Source of the DNA: Oncomelania hupensis
Lineage: Eukaryota; Mollusca; Gastropoda; Littorinimorpha; Pomatiopsidae
NCBI GenBank assembly: GCA_036898135.1
Contig: CM072511.1
Span: 31,951,686 to 32,015,685 of the forward strand
Direction of reading: 5' to 3'
Length of the DNA stretch: 64,000 bases
Shown: positions 1 to 12,910 of the stretch, piece by piece
Numbering within the stretch: the stretch's first letter is position 1
How the letters are laid out: every line of letters begins with the position of its first letter
Position numbers and translations under genes: made by a program
Notes under the pieces: generated by a model
Told to the model about the DNA's origin: nothing
Seen by the model: the letters and a program-made list of their open reading frames with translations, nothing else
Databases searched by the model: none

Positions 1-451
1 ATACAACATGACACGCACCTCAAAAAATACTAAACACTTAGTAAACATTTAATACAGTGATTTCCACAGAATTCGTTGTAAGACGTGATAACAGGCTGAT
101 TCGATTGTGGACGGTGCTAGTTTTGTGAAGACAGTGTGGTGATTTTCTGGGATTCAGTTGTGGAAAAGCAAAAGACTTGTGTTGCTGATTCCAGATGATA
201 TAGTTAAGTTAATGAATAACGAACAATTGTGCTGGTTTATGAAAAGGGTTTTGATAAATTATTAAATACATTTCTTTCAAATCTTAGTGTTTGCATACAT
301 AAGCCACCTGATGTAATACTTCATCTTTTTTTCTTGGGTTGTGTTGGCACTTGTGTCTAATGTTTAAGGGGTTACGAATTAGTCAGGGGGGAGGGGTGGT
401 GGTGGTAATTGATTGTTAATTGTTGGGGGTGTGGGGACCGGCTAAGGGTTG
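1..451. other. Non-coding stretch
   Basis: I see no gene, RNA or recognisable repeat here. The sequence is AT-rich and its last part is GT/GGGG-rich on the + strand. The short open frames have no recognisable protein signature. Confidence 0.5.
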
Positions 452-667
452 GGATAGGGTTAGATTTCCCATATTCCTGTGTGTATGTGTGTTGAATAAA
501 AGAGTTTAACTGTTCATATTTCCCATATTCCTGTGTGTTTGTGTGTTGAATAAAACTGTTCATATTTCCCATATTCCTGTGTGTATGTGTGTTGAATAAA
601 ACTGTTCATATTTCCCATATTCCTGTGTGTTTGTGTGTTGAATAAAAGAGTTTAACTGTTCATCTGG
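452..667. repeat. Tandem repeat, four units of 46 or 54 bp
   Basis: Four head-to-tail units share the core TTTCCCATATTCCTGTGTGT followed by a GTGTGTTGAATAAAA block. Outer units carry an extra 8-bp GAGTTTAA stretch (54 bp); the two inner ones lack it (46 bp). Units alternate between GTATGTG and GTTTGTG, which suggests duplication of a two-unit block. Each unit contains AATAAA, but there is no upstream gene to use it. It reads as a small minisatellite. Confidence 0.85.
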
Positions 668-721
668 TCTTTGCGTTAGAGTTTTAGTTTGAGTTTGAAT
701 CCCTTCACTCGCTGTTTGAGC

Positions 722-729
722 TGACGTCA
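722..729. promoter_or_regulatory. CRE-like palindrome TGACGTCA
   Basis: A perfect 8-bp cAMP-response-element palindrome. Single occurrences are expected by chance at low frequency and no adjacent promoter or gene is visible, so function is unproven. Confidence 0.25.
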
Positions 730-1075
730 CTGATCTCATCCGGGTGACGTGACAATCATCACAACCACCACCACCACCATAAACATCACCAATATTATCA
801 TCATCATTATCACATGAATGCGCGGTTTTCGTTTAAAATACAAGTGGCTCGACACTGCTGTGACAAATATGGCTGCAGTCGTTCAGCGTCATTGAAAAAA
901 ACAAAATCAATCGTCTCGCACCGCTGATTCTGTGCATACTGCAAAAACAGAAACACACATCTTAGCCACAACTGGCACAAGGCCAACACATGCATAACTT
1001 CAAAGCAAAACGAGTATAAAGCAAGATGAATAGTGTCATGCATATAATTGCTCCGGGAGACGAGAGTTCAAATTT

Positions 1076-1300
1076 AAAAAAAGAAAGAAAAAAGAAAGAA
1101 AAGAAAGAAAGAAAAGGAAATAAAGAAAGAAAACTATGAAGAAGAGGGAGAAAGGAGGAGGAAGAAGACACATTAAAAAAGACAGATATGTATGAAATAA
1201 ACACAGAAAATCGAAGAACAGAGCGAAAGAATGAGTATTGCAAAAAAAAAAAAAAAAAGGATGAGAAGGAGGAGGAGGAAGAAAAGAAGAAAAAAGACAG
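1076..1300. repeat. Purine-rich AAAG/GAGGA low-complexity tract
   Basis: The + strand is almost pure A and G, with AAAG/AAGA runs, a poly(A) run near 1242-1257 and GAGGA clusters. The open frames on the opposite strand (S/F-rich) are by-products of this composition and not genes. Confidence 0.8.
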
Positions 1301-1315
1301 ACGTATATGATACAT

Positions 1316-1745
<430 letters not shown>

Positions 1746-4700
1746 GTGAAAATAATACTGAAATACTGAATATTTAAGACAACTTGAGCTTGTGATGGCA
1801 TCAAGTTCAGAACGAACGGTGCAACTAATCGGATTTTGACATGAACAGATCAGCTGTCTTGTGACAACTCAGAAAGGAAGGATCCACGTGTTAGAAAACT
1901 GCAAAATGGCATCATAAAACATGTAATATGGCAATAGTTAATGACTCACTTCATCAAACTAAAGGACTGGCAGTAAAGGAAAAATACAGGCATCTTTTTT
2001 TTTCTATCACGCTCTTGCCCTATCTCTTCTAGAAGGGCATCTGTACTATTCTCATGTCCAACTGAGAAGCCAGCTCTATCCTTTTCAAAGCTGCTTTGGC
2101 GAACAACCATTTTCAGTGTCTCACGGTTACTTGTGAGACTGTTGGCTGTGGGATGATTGTATAGTAAACCCCAGCCTCCAAACACAAGCGATCAAGAGCG
2201 GGCAATCAATCATACTAACCCTTAACCGTGAGCCAAGCGGTGGACATAGTGAACAGCCAAGCCGCAACACAATAGCACGAGCGGTTAGGGTTGACAAAGT
2301 AGTGTGGGGTCAAGGCGCTGTTCTTTGCAGACTACCGCCCGCCGCCCACCTCCAGGCCTAGTGAAAGCTGACGCCGATGACCCCAATCTGATAAATGACC
2401 CATACGGTGCTATCATGGCTGGTGTCCGAGTAATCTCTCTTTATCCCACATGAAGGAATGCATTTTAGGATGTCCTTAGAACACAGCGATTATTCTAAAC
2501 TGCGCCAGCATCGGCTAATTCCAGAACTCGACATAGCCCTGCAAAGCAGGATGACACTCTGGTCACCTCTGACCTCCTTCACCTGGCACTCCCAAAGGTT
2601 GGTCAGTGAAAAGTCAGCAAAGGGTCACTGGGCTCATTAACCCTCAACTAATTACGAAGGACTCATCAGCTAGATAATGATCGGATTGATTCGTTTTGAA
2701 CACACACTACATCCAACAATAAAATGGGACCAAGAATGCGGGAAGTTCCTAAAATAACTACAAAAATACAAAAAGTAATAACAATTATAAAGAACGCATA
2801 CATAATAGTCAACGCTTATGCTGGACCAAACATAAAGCCTCACCTTGAGGTTCAAAAACGATGGTGTTAAATCTTTTTATAAACGAAGTCGGGAAATCGA
2901 ACATTTTGTGTCAACACACAGCACTTAGTTGTTCCCCCAGCAATTACTACATTTTTATCGGCACGTTAAACTTCGAGCTACATTTTCTGATTGCCACTAG
3001 AGTGGTTCATAATCATTAAACATTCTGAACACTACCATCTACCCCTGGGATACCCCTTGTTTTCCTAGATAAAATGGTATTAAGGATAATTAATCGTAAT
3101 ATTACGTCCGGCAAATGTGGTCAACAATGTAATCTCAACGTGAAACCTAAATAAAAAATTATAGTCTAATAGTGCATATATGGTCACAGGTGGCCACTAC
3201 TCTATCTCGCCAAGACAAACATGTTTGCTGAAAACAAGATACCTGAAGTATGGACCTGAAGTGTGGGGCACATCGTCTCACGACTCCTCAAGAGTTATGT
3301 GCTACATGTAGGTACAATGGTTTGTTGGCCTTGAACAATGTTTCCAGCACCAGTAAGTACGTAGGTCAACTAAAATTCACTAAGCTACGCTGAACGATGA
3401 AGAGAAGCACAGACAAAACGTTGGATCAACAACTTGGACTTCGTGGCACACATGTGTTTTACAAACGCCTCATTCAACACGAAAGGTCCCGAACAAGTGG
3501 TACAATTAGTGCCGAGAAAGGTCGGAAAAGAACACATATACTTATGGCACAACCCGCAAGCTTCATTAACCCTAATTATAATCTTTGCGAAGAGTGCGTT
3601 TTAACCAGCTTTACTTTGAAATATAGCTGCCATCAACACAGCTGAATATAACGTCCCTAGGGTGACCACACCACTGACCGCAAATCCGTCTCAATCCCTG
3701 CTGCCGACAGCTCTTCCCCTGAGGCTGACCATCTCCATCTGCTTGGTTCACTGACCCCTGTCCTGGACCCAACAGAGCATCGAGTTCCGACCAACAGAAG
3801 CCTGCACGCAAGGTTAAGCCATAATTCTCATATACTCTGTGTTGAACTTCTTCACCTGCATGTCCAAATGCAAATCAGTCTGCTTGGAAATAAACTGCCA
3901 AACGACTCGTGCAGTGATCAAATAAAATGGAACATACCACCTTGCATTAGGTTTCATTAGGATGTAGTCTTCGAATCGTCCGCTTTATTTATTTATTTGT
4001 TAGCGCCAATGACTCATTAAAGCGGTGAACTTAACAACTTCAAAGGCATGTTTTTCTTGTGCAATTACAAAGTTCCATATGTTCCTGTTCTAGTTCGCCA
4101 ATATACACAAAGAAACAGGAAGACCATGCGGTGACCGTAAAACCATTTACAGTGCCAGCAATTTTCCCTTTTAAAACAAGAACAAAAATCTCTTTCAAAA
4201 CAATCAAAATGGAAAATCTCGCCAGAGGGATTGTTAATGTGATTGTCTACACTTTAACATTTCCTACAAGGCAAACATTACGAGGTATAGATCCACTTTA
4301 TCTTGCCTTCGCTGTTTTTCAAGAGCATTCCTTTCTCCACCAACTCGCCTTACAAGTTATCATCCGAGTCCACACCTCCAGGCAAAGCTACCTGCCGAGT
4401 AGGGAGCGCTAACGATAGCTGGTCGTGCAAGATAACGGGGCACTCGCCAAAGCCGTAAACTGTAACGCCAGTGTGCAGTGTAAAGGCCTTAATCAAAGGT
4501 AAAAAGCAAGCGATACACGTCTGGCGATAAAAATCAAACGATGGATGTGCACTTCGTGACCGTAAAAGACCAGTTCATGCACTGCTTTAGAAACGTGCCG
4601 TTCCATTGACAAACTGATTCTATGCAATCGTCATTAAGGACCACAAAACCAGACAATTGAAAGTTCAAAGTACTTCTGAAGAATGTTCAGCGTATCAGCG

Positions 4701-4846
4701 TTTTTTTTTTTAAAGTCTTTCGGGATTTGCTATATTGGTCAAACGTTAGCCACATAGTGTACAGATTTAAATACCACCACACCAATAATGATTACTAACT
4801 CCCAAGTCCCCTATACGCATCCGTGTCCGGGGACGGTAATCTACCC
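1746..4846. other. 3.1-kb non-coding stretch
   Basis: No recognisable protein, RNA gene or transposon was found on either strand. Open frames stay under 120 codons and have no family signature. A non-coding exon or an unknown old repeat cannot be excluded by eye. Confidence 0.45.
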
Positions 4847-4955
4847 ACTGAACTGAACTGAACTGAACTAACTCCCACTCCCACCTCTCTCCCACTACCT
4901 CCACTATCACCAACGACAGCGTCTTGCCTTGCCTTGCCTTGCAGCTTGCCTTGCG
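4847..4955. repeat. Two short pentamer arrays, (ACTGA)n and (CTTGC)n
   Basis: About five ACTGA units at 4847-4870, and CTTGC units at 4923-4955 interrupted once by AG. They are simple pentanucleotide microsatellites 50 bp apart with unrelated units. Confidence 0.85.
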
Positions 4956-5871
4956 TCTTTCTCGTCATTTTCATCACCACCAGTACTACGCGTTTCACTA
5001 GTTTCTGCACAGAATAGAAAGTTTAAGTACCACTACGCTAACCAGTATCAACATCCAAAATCGAAGACTATTCTCCTCGTCGTCATCATCACAACTTCCT
5101 CCTAAGAAAAATAAAGGTCTATCTCTTTAATTATTCTCTCACCCACGACTACTGGTCAGTGGGAAAAAAAATTAGGTGCTTGGAAAGTCAAGAGCATAGT
5201 GAACGTGAGTAAGCGGAAGGTGAAGGCAGAGCGACCAATAGCCGACAAGAAGTGAAGAAGACAAAAACGTGAATAATGAATGGGCAAGCCTGTCTTTTAC
5301 ACTTTACATTGGCACTGATGAGAAAAGAAGGCGGGAAAGGAGAATGGAGAACAAAGTTAAAAAATTAATATAAAGAGAGGAAAGATGGGAGGCATGGAGG
5401 AAGGGGTAGCCTGAGGTCGATACAATGAAAACAACAACACAATTGAAGTGGCATAAAAACTACACAAATGCTACAAGAGCAGGTGGCCCCAAACAAACAA
5501 AATGCCCCATTTTCTTTCTTCTCCTTGCCACTAAGGTCAACTGGGCTTTAATTACTACACTGCAGCAATAATACACACAGATAGTAAAACATGGCACGAA
5601 AGGCTATTGTGAAGGGGAGAACGCGACAGGTGACTGACTCTGGCCTACAATGTACCAGCTCACAACGGATACTTGCTATTACAATGGGACGTGACTGGGG
5701 CATGGGTGACGCAGAGGGCACGGTGGGGGAGATGCGCATTCAATATTTTATTAGATGAGGTTCAACACAAGAGTGGTCTTTAACTGCGGTATTAACGTCG
5801 AACCTTTCGTCGTCCAAAGCCGTGACAATGCAATTTGATATTCAGTGAATAGACATTTAATAAATAAAACT

Positions 5872-5918
5872 AAATTAAATTAAATTAAATTAAATAAACA
5901 AGTTTTTTTTTTTTTTAA
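5872..5918. repeat. (AAATT)n array followed by poly(T)
   Basis: Five TAAAT units followed by a T run of about 14. It lies directly beside the 3' end of the minus-strand retrotransposon copy that begins near 5931. Confidence 0.8.
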
Positions 5919-5930
5919 ATATCCAGATTA

Positions 5931-6735
5931 ATCCTATCCCGTAAATCGAAAGTCGTTTTGGCACCACAGATGATCGTTTGCCAGCGTAATCATCTTTCTT
6001 TGTCCTCAGCAACCCTCATGGATTCGCTCAGTGTCAAGCCAGTCCATTCTCGAATGTTATCCTTCCACCTCTTTTATGTCTCCTTGTTCTTCTGCCTCTT
6101 TGCACTGTGCCTTGCATGCTTCTTGCTTTGTATGCTTCGTTGTAGGTCTGCTGCGAAGGTCCATGTTTCGCAATCGCACGGGAAGATGGAGATGACAAGG
6201 GAGCGCAGCAGCCTTACCTTAGAGCGTGGACTGATGGTCCTGTCTTTCCAAATGGGTTTCAACCTTGTCAGGGCCGCAGTTGTTTGAGCAATCCTGAAGA
6301 GGACTTTCTGTCGATACCCATTGTTAGATACAATAGCTTCTAAATATTTGAAGCTATGTAGCGTGCTGAGGGGCTGACCTTGGACTTTGATGTCCGTGTT
6401 GGTGTTGTTGGTTATCATGTTGGTCTTCTCTGCACTTATTTCCATTCCAAAGGCTCTGGAGGTGGTATCAAGACTCTGTACCAGCTTTTCAAGTTCTTGT
6501 TCCTTTCCAGATAATCCATCAATGTCATCCGCAAAACGGAGGTTGGGGATTGATTTACCCCTTATGTTGACTGTGCCTTTTGAATCTGTAAGGGCATCTG
6601 ACATGATGCGCTCCAGGAAGATGTTGAGTGTTGGAGAGAGTAGGCATGCTTGACGCACGCCGATTTTTGTTCTGAACCAGTTCCCGATGGCGCTGTTGTG
6701 GAGAATTGCACTGGTAGCCTTGCCTATGATGAAAT
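5931..6735 (-). mobile_element. GGATA-tailed non-LTR retrotransposon, RT fragment (copy 1)
   Basis: Decayed 3' portion of a non-LTR retrotransposon reading leftward. The minus-strand ORF ending at 6074 shows RT palm motifs: a GVRQACLLSP block (the family normally has RQGC, so the catalytic-region glycine is Ala), RFADDIDGL with the FADD catalytic aspartates near 6524-6535, MEISAEKT and SFKYL. An in-frame residue is missing in SPTLNIF. An internal deletion joins the LQRSIQS segment directly to the downstream KRQKNK-like basic segment, losing most of the WYGHV region. A frameshift then separates the terminal segment. The element ends in the family 3' sequence (CACAGATGATCG on the + strand) and a minimal GGATA tail. 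It is 5'-truncated near 6735. It resembles RTE/CR1-type endonuclease-RT elements; clade not assigned. Dead copy. Confidence 0.9.
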
Positions 6736-7043
6736 TTCCAGACATTATCTGGAAATACGAAAATGCTGTAAGAATAACGGTGATAGGAAAACGGGGAGTG
6801 GGTGCGGTGTAAAGAGGAGGAAACAGTTCAGTATCATTGATCATGTGCTTGAAGTTCTAAATATCCTTTCACCTGTCCTTGTTTTTGCGGCATTCCCAGA
6901 CCACATTTAACACACTGTTCACATATTTTCTTCAATGTCCAAAGCAACCTTTCAAAAGTGAAACTGTAATAACCTTTTCAGGAGTAACTTGTACTAGAAA
7001 TACACCATAGCCAAAACTGAAAAGTAATGTGATTGGTTTCAAG

Positions 7044-7205
7044 AAGAAGAAGAAGAAGAAGGAGGAGGAGGAGAACAACAACAACAACAACAACAGGAAT
7101 AGAAAGGAGACAGATAGGATGGAAAAGTATGGTTGTGTGTGTGTGTGTGTGCGTGTGTGTGTGTGTGGGGGTGGGGGGGTGGGTGTGTTTGCGTGTGTGT
7201 GTGTC
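7044..7205. repeat. Compound microsatellite (AAG)n-(CAA)n-(GT)n
   Basis: AAG/GGA triplets, then about seven ACA units near 7076-7095, then a GT-rich tract with a G-rich middle at 7132-7205. Long open frames across this region on both strands are compositional and not coding. Confidence 0.9.
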
Positions 7206-7316
7206 CGTGCGGAAAAGAAGAAAGACAGGGATATAAAGTCGACATCTCTGTAACTTGCCAACCTGCGCTATTCCAGAAACAGAGGCGAGGGCAAAAAAAA
7301 AGGAAGGGGAGGGGAA

Positions 7317-7447
<131 letters not shown>

Positions 7448-7763
7448 CAAAATAAGACGGTAGGGAGTGGAGATGGGAGGAAAGGGGGAAGCGAAAAGGG
7501 GATTGAAGGGGGTGAGGGAGTCGCTGAGAAAAAAGGAACTGGGTGAAATCAGATCTTGCCAGGCTTCCGCCAGTACATGTCAACATGTGTTTGGAGAACA
7601 GGAAGTCAGGGCCACACGCCGCAATAGAATAAAAGAGAAACAAGAACACAACAGTATAGGGGAGGGAAAACGAAGACATTGGTGCGAATGCTATAGTCTC
7701 TTTGAACTTTTTTTTTTCCCCCCCATCTCTGTGAGTCTCGTGCATGCAATTCTCTGGTGGTGG

Positions 7764-7806
7764 GGTGGGTGCGTTGGTGGTGGAGGGTGCGTTGGTGGTG
7801 GAGGGG
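7764..7806. repeat. Small direct duplication in a GGT-rich tract
   Basis: Two copies of a TGCGTTGGTGGTGGAGG unit lie head to tail in a G-rich stretch. No gene is associated. Confidence 0.6.
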
Positions 7807-8029
7807 ATGGGGGTGGGAAAGGTGCAAGTCTGCCAGTGATGGCTTTTTTCCCTCTCAACAATGACACAAAATGCCTGTCCCACAGCGTAGCTGAGACTCA
7901 ATGAGGCTTACATCTCCCAAGTCTCAGCAGCTTTTGAGCAGGTCTACTTTCGGATCGGAGATTTGGCTACAATCCTGAGTTAGTCGCTTTTCAGTTCCCG
8001 AGCTGTAAAGCTCTTTGAACTATTGTTTT

Positions 8030-8790
8030 TGGCCTTGTTCCTCCGTCCAGTGCCCGTCCGGAGGTGATATGTGCGCTCTTTTCTCTGAAACTAAAAGGAC
8101 AAGTTTCTTTGAAACTTGGTACTTAGTTAGGAAATAATGAATTTTACCAGATCACAAAAATGTATGCATGGGTGATGTCATCATGGTGACGTAATAATTG
8201 GTTGTGTTCTTTTTCTAATCCTATTTTCTCCAAAACTATTGGCGGGACGTGGTTCAAGTTTGGTATGCACTTCCACTTTACTAGTGCCTTCAAGGTAAAA
8301 ACACACTTTTGTAGAACGAGTGACGTCATCATCGTGACGTCATTTGATAAGACTTTTAAAAAAAAACTTCCTATGTAATCAGAGTTTACGGATGCCTTGA
8401 GCCTTAAACGAAACTATGGTATATGGAGTGAAGTAATCGTGTTATGTCATCATGATGACATCATAATTTGTTGTTTTTATCTAATCCTACTTTCTCCCAA
8501 ACTACTGGAGGGATTTGGTTCAAGTTTGGTATATACTTTCCCTATACCTCCAACGTAAAACCAAACATGCAAATCGAGTGAAGTAATCATAATGACGTAA
8601 TCTTTTAATTTGAATTTGTAAAAAAACAATTCCTTTAAACTTCGTATGTAAAGAGAGTGTACAGATGCGTTGAAACTTCGTCAAATCTGATTTATATCGA
8701 GTGACGTCATCGTGGTGACCCGGCGTCCGTCCGGAGGTGATATCTGCGCACCTTTCTCTGAAACCAATGGACGAATTTCTGTGATTTTTA
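8030..8790. repeat. Degenerate tandem-like repeat with CRE palindromes
   Basis: Two to three diverged units of roughly 270-300 bp follow each other. Shared blocks include TCTAATCCTA-TTTTCTCC, GGTTCAAGTTTGGTAT (near 8250 and 8518) and TGACGTCATCAT-GTGACGT. The edges carry a related CGTCCGGAGGTGATAT block at about 8057 and 8730. TGACGTCA occurs exactly at 8321-8328, 8335-8342 and 8702-8709, with TGATGTCA or TGACATCA variants elsewhere. It is probably part of an old dispersed repeat. It could bind bZIP factors of the CREB type, but no gene is visible nearby. Confidence 0.6.
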
Positions 8791-10056
8791 TCTTTTTGTT
8801 TCCCCGTAGTTTTACCTACTTAAAGGTATGGAAATAGGGGGAGTGTTAGGTGGGAAGGGAGAGGGGGAGAGAAGTAGGGGTGGGGGGGATGGAAAGGTGG
8901 GAAGGTCGTCAATATTAGCCGGTAAAGCGCTGAATAAGAGTTGTGAATGCATGAAAAATTCCCTCGTTGTTTCCTGGAACTCTTTGGCCAGAAAGCGCAG
9001 TAGGCCAAAAGAGACTGCGCGGCGACCGAACAACAGCGTCTCTCTCACAGCGGACTGCGGTGATCAAAGAAGAACAAGCGTAGCAAATACACCACATAAC
9101 GTTCCAGAATGTGGTATCTGCCAACAGGACAAAGTCTGGAGAGTGATTCAAGTTGCACTCCAGGAACTAACACTACTAGCATTGGTACGGTTTGGGTATG
9201 AAGACGGCGCAGATTTAACCGTTACGTCTTCCGTTGGGTAGGCCTAGCCTGCTCAACAGCTGTTGAGACTTGGGAAAGGTAAGCGTCGTCTAGTCTCAGT
9301 TACACTCTGTGTAACCGTGTATGTACATAATACTAGAAAAAATGATAAATATTACAATTGTGGAGAGACAAAAAAAAATAAAAATAAAAGAGGAAGATTA
9401 AAACGCTGTCATGCATGTGCTTGTATGTCATCCTACCTCTAAACTCACATCATTATAGCCAGTACGATACACATATGCAGGCAAGCATGAAGGTGCCCAA
9501 GCGGAGAAGATACAAATAATATACTAAGTTGACACATATAAGTATAACTTTCAAAAAAAAAATCTGTAGACATTTTTGACAATGAAGAATTAGGCCACGC
9601 ACTTAAAACTCATCAGTATCGCGACTGAAAGTTGAAAACAGCTGAGCGGCGGACAAGATAAATGTTTAAATCCTGAATATAAGTGACTGCGTTTATTTAG
9701 TCTAAACCGTTTTATGGCATTCCAAAGGGGTCGAAGAGCAAAGGATGAAGGAAATGGTGTTAGCGTTAAAAGGGAAGTGAAAAGGGCACATGGCCTGCTG
9801 TATGTACAGAGATGAGAGAAACACATGGTGTAAGCAATGTGGCGTACCGAACTCTGTGCACTTCCTGTCAACTTTAGCCACCCCCACTGACCCTGAGACA
9901 TGCTCCGAACATCGAAAACCTTCCTACTGCATCCATAACTCTAAATGTTAACTGTGCGACTGACTGCAACCTTGTTTACAGTGCTGCATCATCCATTCAA
10001 CTTCCTCCATTCTTATGTTGTTCATCTCACTCTCTGACTTGTTACAACTTAAGTTA
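8791..10056. other. Non-coding stretch
   Basis: No recognisable gene. A 137-codon + strand frame at 8828-9241 has a glycine-rich start from a GGGA tract and no known domain. A CAACAGCTGTTG palindrome lies near 9254. I do not call a gene. Confidence 0.4.

Positions 10057-10151
<95 letters not shown>
10057..10151. repeat. (ATG)n then (ATA)n trinucleotide array
   Basis: About 18 ATG units switch abruptly to about 13 ATA units. The Met/Ile runs in translation are artefacts of this. Confidence 0.95.
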
Positions 10152-10770
10152 TCACACAACAACAACTCTCAAAGACTTTTCATTCAACATCATGTTTGTT
10201 CTTGTCCGGTTAAGCCACATACATTCTGCGCACACAGACAGTGACAGATACTCTGAAAAAGGCAATGTGCATGGCAGTGGGCTGACGCTGTACAACCGCG
10301 TCGTCATTCAGCGTGAAAGTACACCAAGTCAGGTCAGACATGGAGCACAGCAAACTTGATGCTATGACTGCTATAGGTCAAAAGCATTTGTTCTTTGGCG
10401 TGGAACTCACTACATGTATACTATTTCTCTCTAGCAGTACCAAAACCCTCCTCCCTTTACCATCTCCCCCACCCCCTCCCTTTTTTTCTTTTAAAACAAA
10501 GCCCCGGCAAACGTGTAATACAACTCAGCGAATCCCTGCTGCTCTCCAAAATTACAAGCTCTACACGCGCTACTGCATTAACTTGAAGCTTCTAATAACT
10601 TTTAACATTCCAAAGGATCTTATTTCCCGAGTTATAGTGTAAAAAAAAAGTTATCAAGGCCATCATGGCAATTACAGATCGATGGCGGCAGCTGTGCACA
10701 TGCAACTGATGTCGACATATTAAAAAGTAGAAGGAAATTTCAGTGAAGCATTACGTGCTTTTCAGCTTGG

Positions 10771-10872
<102 letters not shown>

Positions 10873-10991
10873 ACAAAAACAACACCACTCTAATCAACGA
10901 AACACTCTTTCGGTTGGGGATGGATAGGGGTGGGGTTGCTGCAGCTATGTATGCACCAGATTAAAAACCGAAATGGCGGGAAGTTGTCACA

Positions 10992-11453
10992 CTATCCTAT
11001 CCTATCCTATCCTATCCTTTCCCGTAACTCCAAGGTCGTAGGGGCACCACAGATGATAGTTTAACACTTTAACAAAGCGTCATCCATTTTTCTCTGTCCT
11101 CAGCAACCCTCATGGATTCGCTCAGTGTCAAACCAGTCCATTCTCGAATCTTGTCCTCCCACCTCTTTTTATGTCTCTCTCTTCTTCTGCCTCCTTGCAC
11201 CGTGCCTTACAGTTATGGGCTTTGCAAGGCCTGAAGCTCTGGTGACGTTAACATACCATCGAAGTTTCCGTTTCTTCACCACTGTGAGCATGTCATCGTG
11301 TTGTCCAATGGCTTGTGCGATGGTCTTTCGGATTTCATCGTTGGTCATGTGCTGGGTACAGGAAATGCCCAGAAAGTCTTCTGTAGCACCTCATCTCCAT
11401 GCTTTGTATTCTTCGTGATCTGCTGTGAGGGTCCGTGTTTCGCAATCCTATAC
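10992..11453 (-). mobile_element. GGATA-tailed retrotransposon 3' fragment (copy 2)
   Basis: Minus-strand copy with about five GGATA-type units at its 3' end (10992-11017), then the family 3' sequence and the region encoding the conserved RT C-terminus (QRRIQSMEMRCYRR-, YTQHI-, VVKKRKLR-like segments), broken by frameshifts. It is 5'-truncated at about 11453, just after the THTRTLTADLQ-like segment, so it lacks the FADD catalytic region. Confidence 0.88.
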
Positions 11454-12034
11454 ACGCACAACTTAATACGCCCACAAATATGTAAACATCACGTGATGTT
11501 TTTAATGTATATAATATTATATTTTTTAACACTAAAGACAAACACGTATTGCACTTTGTGTGAATCTAAATAAACTGAGTTTCAAGATAAAATACAGTTT
11601 TATCAATTTTTATATTGTATACCTTTATGCGGCGATAGATTTATGCCGATAGTTTCCATCAAACATTATTTTTAAAAAAAATGTAGTTTATGCAAATGAA
11701 AAAACCGACAACGGCTATAACACTTAATGACAATAATGCCTATTCTCCCGTCTTTAAAAGTGAATTTTACCAATACTTCTCAAACATATAAACGTGCACA
11801 ACTTATAATGCAGTCAGTGTGTTATCTAAACATAATTGAATACAATTATTCTGAAGTCAACAGAGTGTCGTGCGTACGAAATCAAGGGCTTCAAACAAGG
11901 AAAGAAAATACTGCTGAGTTAAATGTAGTCCATTAAGAACTTCAATCAAGGAAAGAAAGTTTTCTCTATTAAGAACTTCGATCAACGATAGACACATAAA
12001 TATTGTCGGCGTTAGTAGTCTATTAAAGTACTTA

Positions 12035-12910
12035 CTATCCTATCCTATTTTATCCCGTAACTCGAAAGTCGTTGAGGCACCACAGATGATCGCTTAACCA
12101 GCGAACTCATTTCTCTCTGTCCTCATCAACCCTCATGGATAGGCTCAGTGTCAAGCTAGTCCATTCTCGAATGCTGTCCTCCCACCTATTGTTCTGTCTC
12201 TCTCTTCTTCTGCCTCCTTGCACCGTGCCTTACAGGATGGTCTTTGCAATGCCTGATGCACTGCTGACGTGGCCATAAAATCGGAGTTTCCGTTTCTTCA
12301 CCACCGTGAGCATGTCATCGTGTTGTCCAATGGCTTGTGTGATGGTCGCCGGACTTCGTCGTTGGAGATGTGCTGGGTATAGGAAATAAGTCTTCTGTAG
12401 CACCACATCTCCATGCTTTGTATTCTTCGTTGTAAGTCTGCTGTGAGGGTCCATGTTTCGCAAACGCATAGGAAGATGGAGATGACAAGGAAGCGCAGCA
12501 ACCTTACATTGGAGTGTGGAGTGATGGTCCTGTCATTTTAACTGGGCTTCAACCTTGTCAGGGCAGCAATTGTTTGTGCGATCCTGGAGAGGACTCCCTG
12601 TCTGTCGGGACCCATTGTCTGATACAATGGCTCCAGGACTAAACACTTTAAGCAATGCACCGTGTTGAGGGTTTGGCCTCGGACTTTGATGTCCGGTGTT
12701 CATGCCATTGGTTTTGTTGATCATCCTTTTTGTCTTCTCTGCACTATTTCCATTCCAAAGGCTCTGGAGGTGGTGTCAAGCCTTTGTACAAGCTATTCAA
12801 GTTCTCGTTACTCTGCAGCCAATCCATCAATGCCATCCGCAAAAAGAAGGTTGGAGATTGCTCTACCTCCTACGCTGATTGTACCTTGGTGATCTGCAAG
12901 GCATCTGAAT
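12035..12910 (-). mobile_element. GGATA-tailed RT fragment (copy 3), 3' segment
   Basis: Minus-strand segment running from the GGATA tail (12035-12052) upstream to the MSDAL region just before the FADD motif. It encodes the palm and C-terminal segments in several broken frames. At the position of the aspartates the frames are shifted. Its 5' boundary abuts, in opposite orientation, the upstream part of the same family (12911-13645), which suggests one 5'-inverted insertion. Confidence 0.85.
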
